The notes below the pieces were generated by a model. The model saw only the letters and a list, made by a program, of their open reading frames with translations. It was not told the DNA's origin and searched no databases. A stretch of DNA of 64,000 nt from Fidelibacterota bacterium (GTDB lineage: Bacteria; Fidelibacterota; Marinisomatia; Marinisomatales; TCS55). Positions 50,245 to 60,363 of the stretch are shown in pieces; the first letter of the stretch is position 1; every line of letters starts with the position of its first letter. The translations under genes and the position numbers were made by a program. The stretch is taken from contig SCKN01000001.1 of assembly GCA_004124385.1 (NCBI GenBank), positions 340,606-404,605 of the forward strand. Reading direction: 5' to 3'.

Positions 50245-53200
50245 TTATTCAAGTTCAATATCTAGACCAAGACCTTGCAGCTCTTTGATCAACACATTAA
50301 ATGATTCCGGTGAACCAAATTTCGGTAAATCCTCACCTCTCACGATTGCATTATACGTTTTTGATCTTCCTTCAACATCATCAGATTTAACTGTTAATAT
50401 TTCTTGAAGTGTACTTGCAGCACCGTAAGCTTCTAATGCCCAACATTCCATTTCACCAAACCTCTGTCCACCAAATTGAGCCTTACCACCCAATGGCTGT
50501 TGAGTTATTAATGAATATGGACCTGTCGAACGTGCATGCATTTTATCTTCTACCATATGACTCAATTTCATCATATAGATCATGCCAACTGTGATTGGAT
50601 TATCAAATTTCTCACCCGTTCGACCATCTATCAATGTTGTTTTACCTGTAATAGGTAAATTGGCTTTTTTCAATTCATCTTCAACCTGATCAGGTGTGGC
50701 TCCATCAAATACAGGTGTTTCATATTTGCATCCTAATACCGAGCCAGCCCAGCCCAACATCGTTTCATATAATTGACCAAGGTTCATACGAGATGGCACA
50801 CCTAATGGATTCAAAGCTATATCAATAGGAGTTCCATCTTCCATAAATGGCATATCTTCTTCGGGAACGATTATTGCAACTACACCTTTATTTCCATGAC
50901 GACCAGCCATTTTATCGCCAACCTGAATTTTACGCTTATTAGCAATATATACTTTAGCAAGCTGTAAAATTCCGGGTTGCAGTTCATCTCCAATACGCAG
51001 TTTAAAAACTTCTCTTTCAAGATAATCTTCGATTGCTTGCCATTCTTTACGATATGAACGCCATACAGTTTTGATTTTATTCCAAAATTCTTTGTCTTCT
51101 ACCCAAGGAGCATCATGAGCAAAACGTTCTAAATCATAGCTCTTAATACGCTTGATAGTCAATTTTGTAGATTTTTTGATAAGTGTCTTTCCAGTAGATC
51201 TGTCACGGATACCGCTGGAAATTTGACCCTTCAGAAGCGTAAACAGTTTTTCATCACGCTCTTTTTTGAGAGACTGTTTTTTGGCCATAGTCTCTCTTTG
51301 ATAATTAATAGTTGCTTCTCTCAATTCCTTTTTTGAAATTTTCTTTTTCTTTTCAAAAAGTTTTGTATTAATCACAACACCTTTAATACCAGGTTCAGCT
51401 GTTTTTGAAGCATCTTTTACTTCGCCTGCTTTTTCACCAAAAATTGCCCGGAGAAGCTTTTCTTCAGGGGTCGGATCCGTTTCACCTTTTGGCGACACTT
51501 TTCCAATTAGAATGTCACCCTGCTTGACCTTTGCTCCAATTCGAATAATACCACGCTCATCTAATTGCCGCGTAGCGTCTTCACTCACATTTGGAATTTC
51601 TCCAGTCAACTCTTCTTCACCGCGCTTCGTATCTCTTACTTCTAAATCAATTTCATTAATATGGAGACTGCTGAAAACATCATTTTTAACCAAACGCTCA
51701 CTAATAACAATAGCATCTTCAAAATTATATCCACGCCATGGCATAAAAGCAACCAAGATATTTTGACCAAGGGCCAATTCACCTTCATTGCTTGAAGCAC
51801 CATCCGCGATAACATCACCCGCTTTTATTCTTTGCTTTACGCGTACAAGGGGGCGTTGATTTTGGCATGTATTTTGATTTGTTCGTTGATATTTTCTTAA
51901 AGGAATCTCCACAATATTCGTATGCTCTGTTAATGCCAATTCATCCGGAACTTCACTTGAGCGAATTAATATTCTCTCTGCATCAACATAGTCAACGACT
52001 CCAGAAACAGGAGAAACAACAGCTGTCCGAGAGTCCTTTGCAACTTTAGCCTCCAAACCTGTTCCAACAATTGGAGCGTGAGGCATCATTAACGGAACAG
52101 ATTGACGTTGCATATTTGAACCCATCAAAGCTCTATTAGCATCATTATGTTCTAGAAATGGTATTAAAGCAGCAGCAACACTTAGAATTTGGTTGGGAGC
52201 AACATCCATGTAATTAACATCCGTAGGATGAACAACTGGAAAATCACCACGAATCCGAGCACGAACAAATTCATCCATCAATTTACCCTCTTTGTTCATT
52301 TTTGCATTCGATTGTGCAATCATGACCCGATCTTCATCATCTGCTGATAAATATTTAACTTTTCTTGAACCAAAAGAATTCTTCCCTTTTTTGGTTATAA
52401 CACGATAAGGCGCTTCAATGAAGCCATGTTTGTTTACAATCGCAAATAAAGCCAATGAAGAAATTAGACCAATGTTTGGTCCTTCAGGAGTTTCAATGGG
52501 ACATAATCGACCATAATGTGTATAGTGAACATCTCGTACTTCAAATCCGGCTCTTTCTCTTGTTAAACCACCAGGCCCAAGGGCAGAAATACGTCGTTTA
52601 TGAGTAATTTCAGCCAATGGGTTTGTTTGATCTCCAAACTGTGATAATTGACTTGTACCAAAAAAGGTGTTTATAACCGTAGTAACAACACGCGAATTGA
52701 TCAAATCTTGGGGAGTAATAGACTCTTGCTCACGCAAATTCATTCTTTCGTAAATCGTACGTAACATTCGACTCAATGCAACACTAAATTGATTCGTAAG
52801 CTGTTCACCTATAGTTTTAACTCGCCGATTACCTAAATGATCAATATCGTCAGGACCACGTTCGCCTTTGCGCATTTCCACTAAAAATTTTATTACTTGG
52901 ATAATATCATCCATGGTCAAAACTGTGTTTTCTACTGGAACATCGAGGTTGAACTGCTGATTTAATCGGTAACGACCTACTTCACCTAGATCATATTTTT
53001 TAGGACTAAAGAAAATTCTTTCAATGAATTTTTGAGCTGTTTCAAGATTAGGCGGATCACCGGAACGTAATAATTGATACACAACGCTCAAGGCCTGCTC
53101 CGTATTTTGAGTAGGGTCTTTCCCCATAGTATTTAAAAGGAGCATAGCAGAAAAATCTTTATTACCATCCACAACTTCAATGGATTTGATACCCGCTTCT

Positions 53201-54021
53201 TTCAATGTATCTACGACTTCTTGATTAACTTCAGTTCCGCCTTCAAAGAAAATTTCCCCTGTCAACTCATCAACAATATCCTCTACTAAAGTATGACCAA
53301 ATGAGCTTTCGATTTTTTTATCAGATAAACCAAATGATTTAACAGAACCAAATGCTTCGAAAATATCACGATTTGTAGAATAGCCAAGTGCACGCAATAG
53401 CATTGTCACTGGAAATTTTCTCCGACGATCAATAATTGCGAATAAACAATCGTTAATATCAGTCGTGAAGTCTACCCAAGAACCACGAAAAGGAATAATT
53501 CTAGCCTGGAAAAGCTTCGTACCGTTAGGGTGAATATTTTCGTCAAAAAATACACCAGGTGAACGCTGCAATTGTGACACGATAACTCGCTCAGCACCAT
53601 TGATGACAAAGGTTCCTTTGTCAGTCATATAAGGAATATTACCGAAGTACACTTCCTGTTCAATACTTTGAGCAAATTTGCTTTTGTCTTCTTCATCCGT
53701 AATATGAAGAACAAGACGTACTTTTAAAGGCACAGAATATGTAACACCTCTATCAATACACTCTTCAGGTGTATATTTTGGTTGGCCTAAAAAATAATTA
53801 CTGTATTCAAGTACATAATTGCGATGTGTATCTTCCAGAGGGAATACATTCCTGAAAACACTTTCAAGTCCAATTAAACTTCTTTCATCTTCAGCAACGT
53901 TTTCCTGTAAAAACTCCTGAAAAGAATCTTTTTGTAGTGATAGTAAATCTGGCATATCAATAAAAGAATTTATTTTCGAAAATGAAATACGATCAGACGT
54001 ACGTTTAGTTGTGGCTCCCAA
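50245..54021 (-). CDS. rpoB: RNA polymerase beta subunit
   Basis: 1,258 residues. Rifampicin region reads TSQLSQFGDQTNPLAEITHK then RRISALGPGGL; the residue aligned with E. coli Met515 is Gly here, while the residues aligned with Asp516, His526 and Ser531 are intact. RVMIAQSNAK, GYNFEDAIVISERLV and KMAGRHGNKGVV are conserved blocks, and the C-terminus shows GGKAQFGGQRFGEMECWALEAYGA. A 56-bp gap precedes it after rplL, a site of attenuation in E. coli, but no clear hairpin was found. Confidence 0.97.
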   Translation of the reverse strand: MGATTKRTSDRISFSKINSFIDMPDLLSLQKDSFQEFLQENVAEDERSLIGLESVFRNVFPLEDTHRNYVLEYSNYFLGQPKYTPEECIDRGVTYSVPLKVRLVLHITDEEDKSKFAQSIEQEVYFGNIPYMTDKGTFVINGAERVIVSQLQRSPGVFFDENIHPNGTKLFQARIIPFRGSWVDFTTDINDCLFAIIDRRRKFPVTMLLRALGYSTNRDIFEAFGSVKSFGLSDKKIESSFGHTLVEDIVDELTGEIFFEGGTEVNQEVVDTLKEAGIKSIEVVDGNKDFSAMLLLNTMGKDPTQNTEQALSVVYQLLRSGDPPNLETAQKFIERIFFSPKKYDLGEVGRYRLNQQFNLDVPVENTVLTMDDIIQVIKFLVEMRKGERGPDDIDHLGNRRVKTIGEQLTNQFSVALSRMLRTIYERMNLREQESITPQDLINSRVVTTVINTFFGTSQLSQFGDQTNPLAEITHKRRISALGPGGLTRERAGFEVRDVHYTHYGRLCPIETPEGPNIGLISSLALFAIVNKHGFIEAPYRVITKKGKNSFGSRKVKYLSADDEDRVMIAQSNAKMNKEGKLMDEFVRARIRGDFPVVHPTDVNYMDVAPNQILSVAAALIPFLEHNDANRALMGSNMQRQSVPLMMPHAPIVGTGLEAKVAKDSRTAVVSPVSGVVDYVDAERILIRSSEVPDELALTEHTNIVEIPLRKYQRTNQNTCQNQRPLVRVKQRIKAGDVIADGASSNEGELALGQNILVAFMPWRGYNFEDAIVISERLVKNDVFSSLHINEIDLEVRDTKRGEEELTGEIPNVSEDATRQLDERGIIRIGAKVKQGDILIGKVSPKGETDPTPEEKLLRAIFGEKAGEVKDASKTAEPGIKGVVINTKLFEKKKKISKKELREATINYQRETMAKKQSLKKERDEKLFTLLKGQISSGIRDRSTGKTLIKKSTKLTIKRIKSYDLERFAHDAPWVEDKEFWNKIKTVWRSYRKEWQAIEDYLEREVFKLRIGDELQPGILQLAKVYIANKRKIQVGDKMAGRHGNKGVVAIIVPEEDMPFMEDGTPIDIALNPLGVPSRMNLGQLYETMLGWAGSVLGCKYETPVFDGATPDQVEDELKKANLPITGKTTLIDGRTGEKFDNPITVGMIYMMKLSHMVEDKMHARSTGPYSLITQQPLGGKAQFGGQRFGEMECWALEAYGAASTLQEILTVKSDDVEGRSKTYNAIVRGEDLPKFGSPESFNVLIKELQGLGLDIELE

Positions 54022-54077
54022 TTAAGCCTCCTTTGTTAAAATTGAAGAAACGATGGTTTTGCTAATGTCTATTTGAA

Positions 54078-54461
54078 TTATTTCAATTCGACAGTGGCGC
54101 CAGCTTCTTCCAGCTTGGCTTTCAATTCATCAGCTTCAGCTTGAGGAACACCTTCCTTTACAGCTTTGGGCGCAGCATCAACCAATTCCTTGGCTTCTTT
54201 CAATCCCAACTCTGTTACAGCACGAACAACTTTAATAACACTGATTTTAGATAGACCTACTTCAGTAATAACCACATCAAAGGCATCTTTAACTTCAGCA
54301 GCACCAGCATCACCAGCTGCAGGCGCAGCGGCGGCAACGGCTACCGGAGCGGCAGCAGTAACACCGAATTTTTCTTCAATATCAGAAATTAATTCTGATA
54401 TTTCAACCATGTTAGCAGTTTCGAGATAATTTAATACATCAGCTCTTTTGACTTCAGCCAT
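54078..54461 (-). CDS. rplL: 50S ribosomal protein L7/L12
   Basis: 127 residues. An N-terminal dimerisation part, an Ala/Gly/Pro hinge (rich in [13 protein letters not shown]), and the C-terminal [27 protein letters not shown] that recruits translation GTPases. Stalk partner of L10, encoded 23 bp upstream. Confidence 0.97.
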   Translation of the reverse strand: MAEVKRADVLNYLETANMVEISELISDIEEKFGVTAAAPVAVAAAAPAAGDAGAAEVKDAFDVVITEVGLSKISVIKVVRAVTELGLKEAKELVDAAPKAVKEGVPQAEADELKAKLEEAGATVELK

Positions 54462-54484
54462 GTTTTTTACTCCTTCATTTAATA

Positions 54485-55000
54485 TTAAGATTTCTGTTCT
54501 TTTAAACTATTTAACACATTAGCGATATTTGTAAGCGGCGCACTTAAAGTATTTGCTAATTTTACAAATGGGCTCTGTAATAAAGCAGCCAGCATGGATA
54601 ACAATTCTGGTTTACTGGGCATATTAGCTAATCGTTTGAACTCTGAACCATCGAGGACAACTCCTTCAAACAAAATCCCTTTTACTTTAGGTTTATCATG
54701 TTCTTTCATGAAAGATTTAATAACTTTTGCTGGGCTTGTTGGCTCATCGTAAGAAATTGCAATTGCCGTAGGACCCTTTAAAAACTCATCTAATCCTTCA
54801 ATTTTATTTTCTTTTGCTGCAATTTTAAGTAACGTATTTTTGGCAACAGTATACTCAACATCAGCATGAAAAAACTTGTTTCGTAATTCAGTAATACTAC
54901 CTACATCCAAACCAATATAGTCCGTGAAATAAATTGCTTTTGCACGGTTTAGCTTTTCGCTTAATTCTTTTACTGCTTCAATATTTTTTGTACTTGGCAT
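54485..55000 (-). CDS. rplJ: 50S ribosomal protein L10
   Basis: 171 residues. [20 protein letters not shown] and [20 protein letters not shown] are the rRNA-binding part; the C-terminal helix tail binds L12 dimers. Only 4 bp separate it from rplA, so the leader used for L10-L12 autoregulation in E. coli is absent. Confidence 0.95.
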   Translation of the reverse strand: MPSTKNIEAVKELSEKLNRAKAIYFTDYIGLDVGSITELRNKFFHADVEYTVAKNTLLKIAAKENKIEGLDEFLKGPTAIAISYDEPTSPAKVIKSFMKEHDKPKVKGILFEGVVLDGSEFKRLANMPSKPELLSMLAALLQSPFVKLANTLSAPLTNIANVLNSLKEQKS

Positions 55001-55004
55001 TTCT

Positions 55005-55694
55005 TTACCTTATAGTTGCTAAATCAATTTTAATTCCAGGCCCCATAGTTGAGGACAAGGTCATTTTCTTCAAATAAGTTCCCTTGACTGAAGAAGGACG
55101 CGCTTTAATAACTGTATCATATATAACAAGTATATTTTCTAAAATCTGTTCAGCACCAAATGATGCTTTACCACAAATTGTATGAATTATTCCATCTTTA
55201 TCAACGCGTAATTCAACTTTACCAGCTTTTATTTCTTTAACAGCCTTTCCCACATCCATTGTGACAGTTCCGCTTTTTGGATTTGGCATTAATCCTTTAG
55301 GACCTAAAATCTTACCCAGCTTTCCCAAATCAGCCATCATATCAGGAGTTGCAACTATTTTATCAATATCGGCCCAGCCACCTTTTATTTTAACTAGAAA
55401 ATCATCATTTCCAACATAGTCTGCGCCTGCATCTTTCGCTTCTTTTTCTTTAGGACCGCGAGTCAATACCAACACCTTAACTTCCTTGCCTGTTCCATTA
55501 GGAAGACTTGTTGTGACACGGATATTCTCTTCAGCATGGCGAGGATCCACACTTAAATTTATAGCCAAATCAATTGTTTCATCAAATTTGGCATATTTTA
55601 ATTTATCAATAAGCTGCATTGCATTATCCAATGAATATTCTTTCATTCCATCAAAATGCTGTTCAATAGATTTTTTTTGTTTAGATTTTTTCAT
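55005..55694 (-). CDS. rplA: 50S ribosomal protein L1
   Basis: 229 residues. [48 protein letters not shown]-like text ([19 protein letters not shown]) and [19 protein letters not shown] are diagnostic. L1 forms the mobile stalk at the E site. 2-bp gap to rplK. Confidence 0.97.
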   Translation of the reverse strand: MKKSKQKKSIEQHFDGMKEYSLDNAMQLIDKLKYAKFDETIDLAINLSVDPRHAEENIRVTTSLPNGTGKEVKVLVLTRGPKEKEAKDAGADYVGNDDFLVKIKGGWADIDKIVATPDMMADLGKLGKILGPKGLMPNPKSGTVTMDVGKAVKEIKAGKVELRVDKDGIIHTICGKASFGAEQILENILVIYDTVIKARPSSVKGTYLKKMTLSSTMGPGIKIDLATIR

Positions 55695-55696
55695 GC

Positions 55697-56119
55697 TTAT
55701 TGAACCTCCAGACCCATACTACGCGCAGTACCTCGAATCATTTCCATTGCTTGCTCTATAGTATTTGCATTGAGATCATTCATTTTAATTTCAGCGATAT
55801 CTTTTAAATCTTGATCAGAAACTTTTCCTACCTTATTCCTGTTAGGTTCAGCAGATCCTTTATCAATTTTTGCCGCTTTTTTTAATAATACTGCTGCTGG
55901 AGGCGTTTTAGTAATAAATGTAAAACTACGATCAGCAAATACAGTTATCTCTACAGGAATAATCATTCCCGGCTGATCCTGTGTATTCGCATTAAATGCT
56001 TTACAGAATTCCATAATATTCACACCATGCTGTCCTAAAGCCGGACCTACAGGTGGCGCAGGATTAGCCTGCCCTGCTGGAATCTGTAACTTGATAAATC
56101 CTATTTCTTTTTTTTCCAT
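55697..56119 (-). CDS. rplK: 50S ribosomal protein L11
   Basis: 140 residues. [26 protein letters not shown] (key: [15 protein letters not shown]) and [13 protein letters not shown] are signatures. L11 carries the thiostrepton-binding site and stimulates the stringent-response enzyme. 12 bp after nusG. Confidence 0.97.
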   Translation of the reverse strand: MEKKEIGFIKLQIPAGQANPAPPVGPALGQHGVNIMEFCKAFNANTQDQPGMIIPVEITVFADRSFTFITKTPPAAVLLKKAAKIDKGSAEPNRNKVGKVSDQDLKDIAEIKMNDLNANTIEQAMEMIRGTARSMGLEVQ

Positions 56120-56131
56120 TGTAGACAGTCC

Positions 56132-56659
56132 CTACTTTTCAAGTTCAACTTGTAAATAATTCAATTCTACCGGAGTTGGTCGACCAAAAATGCTCACAGA
56201 TACTTTCAATTTTTGCTTATCATCATTTACTTCTTGCACATATCCATTGAATTCAACAAACGGACCATCCGTGACTTTAACATGATCCCCAACACGGTAA
56301 AGAGTTTTTATCACTTCCCTGGCATCACCACTTTCTACAACGCCAATGATGCGATTAATTTCATCTGTCTTAATTGGATCAGGATGCCCTTGAGGACCAA
56401 CAAATCTCATTACTCCAGTAATATTTTCAACCAAATATCGAGATTCATTATTCATATCCATTTGAATCAACAAGTAACCTGGAAAGAAAACTTTATTTCG
56501 AATTTTCTTTTTACCGTCTTTCATTTCAATGATATTTTCAGAAGGAACAAGAATATCTATCACTTGTTCTTCAAAACCATTTGAAGAAACCTCGTAAAGA
56601 ATATTCTCGCGAATTTTCCTTTCCTTACCGGAAATGACTCTTAATGTATACCATTCCAT
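56132..56659 (-). CDS. nusG: Transcription elongation/antitermination factor NusG
   Basis: 175 residues. MEWYTLRVISGKERKIRE is the NGN domain start; FFPGYLLIQM and MRFVGPQG follow; the C-terminal KOW domain has VKVTDGPFVEFNGYVQEV. NusG couples RNA polymerase with Rho and S10. 2 bp after secE, the universal order. Confidence 0.97.
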   Translation of the reverse strand: MEWYTLRVISGKERKIRENILYEVSSNGFEEQVIDILVPSENIIEMKDGKKKIRNKVFFPGYLLIQMDMNNESRYLVENITGVMRFVGPQGHPDPIKTDEINRIIGVVESGDAREVIKTLYRVGDHVKVTDGPFVEFNGYVQEVNDDKQKLKVSVSIFGRPTPVELNYLQVELEK

Positions 56660-56661
56660 AA

Positions 56662-56844
56662 TTAGATAATCACTTTCAATATTCGAGAGAGAATAATATC
56701 AATAAAAAACAAGAAGACACCAATCAGCAATGCAACAGATATAACAACATAGGTAGATCCTTTTAATTCATCCCATGTTGGCCAGGAAACTTTACCCATT
56801 TCAAACTGAACATCGCTGAAAAATTGACGTGTTTTCTTAATCAT
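56662..56844 (-). CDS. secE: Preprotein translocase subunit SecE
   Basis: 60 residues, the short single-helix form. KVSWPTWDELKGSTYVV is the SecE signature, then one membrane helix (about 33-55). SecE clamps SecY in the channel. Confidence 0.95.
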   Translation of the reverse strand: MIKKTRQFFSDVQFEMGKVSWPTWDELKGSTYVVISVALLIGVFLFFIDIILSRILKVII

Positions 56845-56875
56845 ATTATTTTATGAACAGCATAAGCTATCTTTG

Positions 56876-56948
56876 CAGGAGTGGCAGGAATTGAACCCGC
56901 AACCCCCGGTTTTGGAGACCGGTGCTCTACCAATTGAGCTACACTCCT
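56876..56948 (-). tRNA. tRNA-Trp(CCA)
   Basis: 73 nt. Acceptor AGGAGTG/CACTCCT, discriminator G; anticodon stem CCGGT/ACCGG with loop CTCCAAA, anticodon CCA. CCA end not encoded. Lies between rpmG and secE, as in many bacteria. Confidence 0.97.
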
Positions 56949-56984
56949 ATTTGTGATTGAATATTTCACTATAAACCGGACGTG

Positions 56985-57149
56985 TTATTTCGTCTCTTTG
57001 AAGATTACATGTTTTCTTATTACAGGATCGTATTTTTTAAATTCAACACGATCTGGGTGCAATCGTCTACTTTTTGTAATAGTATAACGATAACCAGTAC
57101 CAGCTGTGCTTTCTATTTGAATAATATCTCTTTTACTGTTTCCAGCCAT
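56985..57149 (-). CDS. rpmG: 50S ribosomal protein L33 (zinc-free form)
   Basis: A 54-residue gene read directly: [19 protein letters not shown] then [15 protein letters not shown] and [20 protein letters not shown]. No cysteine is present, so this is the C-minus form that needs no zinc. It follows tuf after 3 bp and precedes tRNA-Trp. Confidence 0.95.
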   Translation of the reverse strand: MAGNSKRDIIQIESTAGTGYRYTITKSRRLHPDRVEFKKYDPVIRKHVIFKETK

Positions 57150-57152
57150 AAT

Positions 57153-58343
57153 TTACTCAACAATCTCCGTTACAACACCTGCACCGACAGTACGCCCGCC
57201 CTCACGTATTGCAAAGCGAAGCTCTGTGTCCATTGCAATCGACGTAATCAAGGATATATCCACAACAATATTATCACCTGGCATTACCATTTCCGTTCCC
57301 TCCGGCAATGTCACAATTCCCGTTACATCTGTTGTCCTAAAATAAAACTGAGGACGATATCCATTGAAAAATGGTGTATGACGTCCGCCCTCTTCCTTCT
57401 TCAATACATATACATTCGCCTTAAACTTGGTGTGCGGTGTAATGGATCCCGGTATAGCCAATACCATACCGCGTTTCAATTCTTCCTTATCTATACCTCG
57501 CAACAAAAGACCTGCATTATCACCTGCCCGACCTTCATCTAATAACTTACGGAACATCTCCACACCGGTAACAACTGTCTTCTTTTGCTCACCCATACCG
57601 ATCATTTCAACTTCATCGCCTACTTTGATAATTCCACGTTCAATACGACCTGTACCTACTGTACCACGACCTGTAATTGAAAATACAGCTTCCACGGGCA
57701 TTAAAAAGGGCCTGTCTACATCACGCTTCGGTTCTGGAATAAAACTGTCACAGGCTTCCATAAGCTCTACTATACACGCATTCGCTTCTTCATCGCCCGG
57801 ATTATTCAATGCATGTAATGCACTGCCCTTGATAATCGGGGTATCATCACCCGGAAACTCATACTCATTGAGCAGGTCCCTTAATTCCATCTCTACCAAC
57901 TCTATAAGCTCCGGATCATCCACCTGGTCTGTCTTATTCATAAATACTACCATACTGGGCACATTCACCTGGCGGGCCAGCAGTACGTGCTCACGGGTCT
58001 GCGGCATGGGGCCATCCGCTGCACTCACAACTAATATCGCTCCATCCATCTGGGCGGCTCCGGTTATCATGTTCTTTATATAATCCGCGTGTCCAGGACA
58101 GTCTACATGGGCATAATGACGGTTCTCTGTCTCATACTCTACATGGGCCGTCTGAATCGTAATTCCACGCTCACGCTCCTCAGGAGCGTTATCAATACTA
58201 TCAAAAGATCGCACCTCTGCCATCCCGCGGGCTGATTGTACCAACGTTATCGCTGCCGTCAACGTCGTCTTTCCATGATCCACATGACCTATCGTGCCAA
58301 TGTTTACATGGGGTTTAGTTCGTTCAAATTTTTCTTTAGACAT
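57153..58343 (-). CDS. tuf: Elongation factor Tu, copy 2
   Basis: 396 residues, differing from copy 1 at one residue: Ala219 (PVEAVFSI) where copy 1 and most bacterial EF-Tu have Asp. All GTPase motifs are intact ([18 protein letters not shown]). It is preceded by a tRNA cluster and followed by rpmG and tRNA-Trp, the classic tufB place. Near-identity extends exactly over the open reading frame. Confidence 0.98.
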   Translation of the reverse strand: MSKEKFERTKPHVNIGTIGHVDHGKTTLTAAITLVQSARGMAEVRSFDSIDNAPEERERGITIQTAHVEYETENRHYAHVDCPGHADYIKNMITGAAQMDGAILVVSAADGPMPQTREHVLLARQVNVPSMVVFMNKTDQVDDPELIELVEMELRDLLNEYEFPGDDTPIIKGSALHALNNPGDEEANACIVELMEACDSFIPEPKRDVDRPFLMPVEAVFSITGRGTVGTGRIERGIIKVGDEVEMIGMGEQKKTVVTGVEMFRKLLDEGRAGDNAGLLLRGIDKEELKRGMVLAIPGSITPHTKFKANVYVLKKEEGGRHTPFFNGYRPQFYFRTTDVTGIVTLPEGTEMVMPGDNIVVDISLITSIAMDTELRFAIREGGRTVGAGVVTEIVE

Positions 58344-58394
58344 CTTTCGATCTCCTTAATTTTTATTTATTTATTCAACCACTGCTTCACTTTG

Positions 58395-58467
<73 letters not shown>

Positions 58468-58513
58468 ATTCATTAGCCCACGCTTACTTGTCGCTTCAGT
58501 ATCAGCCTGCTTG

Positions 58514-58586
58514 AGCGGGCGACGAGATTCGAACTCGCGACCCTCAGCTTGGAAGGCTGATGCTCTACCAGCTGAGCTACACCCGC
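58514..58586 (-). tRNA. tRNA-Gly(TCC)
   Basis: 73 nt. Acceptor GCGGGTG/CGCCCGC (one T-G pair), discriminator T; anticodon stem TCAGC/GCTGA, loop CTTCCAA, anticodon TCC. The glyT place of the conserved cluster. Confidence 0.97.
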
Positions 58587-58594
58587 ATTAATTG

Positions 58595-58677
58595 TGGGGA
58601 GAGAAGGATTCGAACCTCCGTAGGCGTACGCCGGCAGATTTACAGTCTGCTGCCATTGACCGCTCGGCCATCTCCCC
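58595..58677 (-). tRNA. tRNA-Tyr(GTA)
   Basis: 83 nt class II tRNA. Acceptor GGGGAGA/TCTCCCC, discriminator A; loop CTGTAAA, anticodon GTA; long variable arm. The tyrU place of the cluster. Confidence 0.97.
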
Positions 58678-58707
58678 AACAGACTATTTTCATTTTTAAA
58701 AAGCGTG

Positions 58708-58780
58708 AGCCACCGAAGGGACTCGAACCCCCGACCGACTGATTACAAATCAGTTGCTCTACCAGCTGAGCTACGGTGGC
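58708..58780 (-). tRNA. tRNA-Thr(TGT)
   Basis: 73 nt. Acceptor GCCACCG/CGGTGGC, discriminator T; anticodon stem ACTGA/TCAGT, loop TTTGTAA, anticodon TGT. First RNA of the superoperon, the thrU place. Confidence 0.97.
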
Positions 58781-58884
58781 ATGCCGGGTTTTCTTATTTT
58801 TTCGAACCATCTGATTCGGGCAAACCTGACCGTCGAGAAATCAATTAATAATGATTAGGCGAAAATCAGGAAATGCAAAGCCTT

Positions 58885-58916
58885 CAAAATTAGATATAAT
58901 AAAGGATACCTTGCAA
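58885..58916 (-). promoter_or_regulatory. Candidate promoter of the tRNA-tuf-ribosomal superoperon
   Basis: Minus strand: TTG (58914-58916), 21 bp, TAATTTTG (58885-58892), the Bacteroidetes-type pattern, about 100 bp before tRNA-Thr(TGT). The rest of the 206-bp gap to cysS (58781-58986) is AT-rich with nothing else that I can support. Confidence 0.4.
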
Positions 58917-58986
58917 TAGTCTTTTATAAGATAATTGAAAATAATAATTACTTTTAATTAATAAACTAAAACTTACTTTTTATAAT

Positions 58987-60363
58987 TTATATAGGAAGAC
59001 ACTTATAACCATCGTGAGTATCTTCTATTATCCATCCTTTTTCCTTTATTTTATCTCTCAATGAATCAGACAATTCCCATTGTTTTTCTTTGCGAGCTTT
59101 TTCTCTTAAAACTATTAATTTAGAAATGCTCTCTGGTATTATTACTTTATCAACCAACAATGCAAATATTTTATCTGCTTGTTTAATAAAATTCAATCCC
59201 ATAGTTGCTTCACTTTTAGATAATTCATTTTTTGAAATTTTCCGATTAACTTTTCTTAAATAATTAAATAATATCCCTAAAGCTTTTGGAGTATTTAAAT
59301 CATCCGATAAGGATTCAATGAATTTATTGTATTCTTCTGGCAATGAATCACTTTCAATTGATCTCTCATTTAATTTCTCAAATACGTCATTAATCCGATG
59401 AACTGCTTTTTTAGCATCTTCTAGCTTATTAATTGAAAAAGAAAGTTTAGATCTATACTGACTACTTATTAGTGCATATCTTAAACTTTCAGGTGAATAT
59501 CCATCATTTAATAGTTCAGGTATTGTTTTAATATTACCTAAAGATTTACTCATTTTTTCATCTGCCATATTTAAATGCTCGCTGTGCATCCAAATATTAA
59601 CAAAATCAGTTTCTAAAGCAGCACAGGATTGAGCGATTTCATTTTCATGGTGGGGAAATATATTATCAACTCCCCCACAGTGAATATCAAAATGATCACT
59701 TAAATACTGTGTTGACATGACTGAACATTCCAGATGCCATCCCGGCCTTCCCTTTCCCCAGGGTGAATTCCATGATATATCACCATCTTCTTTTTTCCAC
59801 GATTTCCATAATACAAAATCCTGAATATTATCTTTAGTATATTCATCTGAAGCAACTCTATCCGTTTGTTTTTGACTGCTCATATCCAACTTCGCTAGCT
59901 TTCCGTAATTCTCGAATGAATTTATTGAAAAATAGACAGAACCATCATCTGTTACATAGGCATTTCCCTTTTCAATTAGAGTTGTAGTCATAGCAATCAT
60001 TTCTTGAATATGATCTGTTGCTGCCGGATATTTATTTGCTGGTAATATTTTTAATGTGTTCATGTCCTCTATAAATTCTGAAGTGTATTTTGATGTTATT
60101 TCCTTCAGCTTTTTATTTTCTTCATTTGCCTTTTTAATTGTCTTATCATCAATGTCGGTAATATTCATTACATGATTAACTTTATAACCCACTAACAGCA
60201 AAACACGTTTCAGTATATCCTCGAAAATAAATGTACGGAAATTTCCAATGTGGGACCTGTTATACACTGTAGGTCCGCATGTATAAATGGATACTTCACC
60301 CGGTTTAATTGGATTTAATTTTTCCTTTTTTCTAGTAAGTGTATTATAGAATTGAATGTCCAT
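58987..60363 (-). CDS. cysS: Cysteinyl-tRNA synthetase
   Basis: 458 residues. The HIGH-type motif is YNRSHIGNFRTF (HIGN), the KMSKS motif is KMSKSLGN; zinc ligands include Cys in YTCGPTV and Cys/His in LECSVMST and PHHENEIAQ. Charges tRNA-Cys. TAATG one-base overlap with ddl. Confidence 0.97.
   Translation of the reverse strand: MDIQFYNTLTRKKEKLNPIKPGEVSIYTCGPTVYNRSHIGNFRTFIFEDILKRVLLLVGYKVNHVMNITDIDDKTIKKANEENKKLKEITSKYTSEFIEDMNTLKILPANKYPAATDHIQEMIAMTTTLIEKGNAYVTDDGSVYFSINSFENYGKLAKLDMSSQKQTDRVASDEYTKDNIQDFVLWKSWKKEDGDISWNSPWGKGRPGWHLECSVMSTQYLSDHFDIHCGGVDNIFPHHENEIAQSCAALETDFVNIWMHSEHLNMADEKMSKSLGNIKTIPELLNDGYSPESLRYALISSQYRSKLSFSINKLEDAKKAVHRINDVFEKLNERSIESDSLPEEYNKFIESLSDDLNTPKALGILFNYLRKVNRKISKNELSKSEATMGLNFIKQADKIFALLVDKVIIPESISKLIVLREKARKEKQWELSDSLRDKIKEKGWIIEDTHDGYKCLPI

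Noticed and set aside
54022-54077. Attenuator hairpin between rplL and rpoB
   Set aside because: The 56-bp gap shows no GC-rich stem that I could support.
57427-58083. Long open frame on the plus strand opposite tuf copy 2 (a matching one lies at 42019-42519)
   Set aside because: It mirrors the codon pattern of tuf on the other strand and has no independent support; treated as an antisense shadow.
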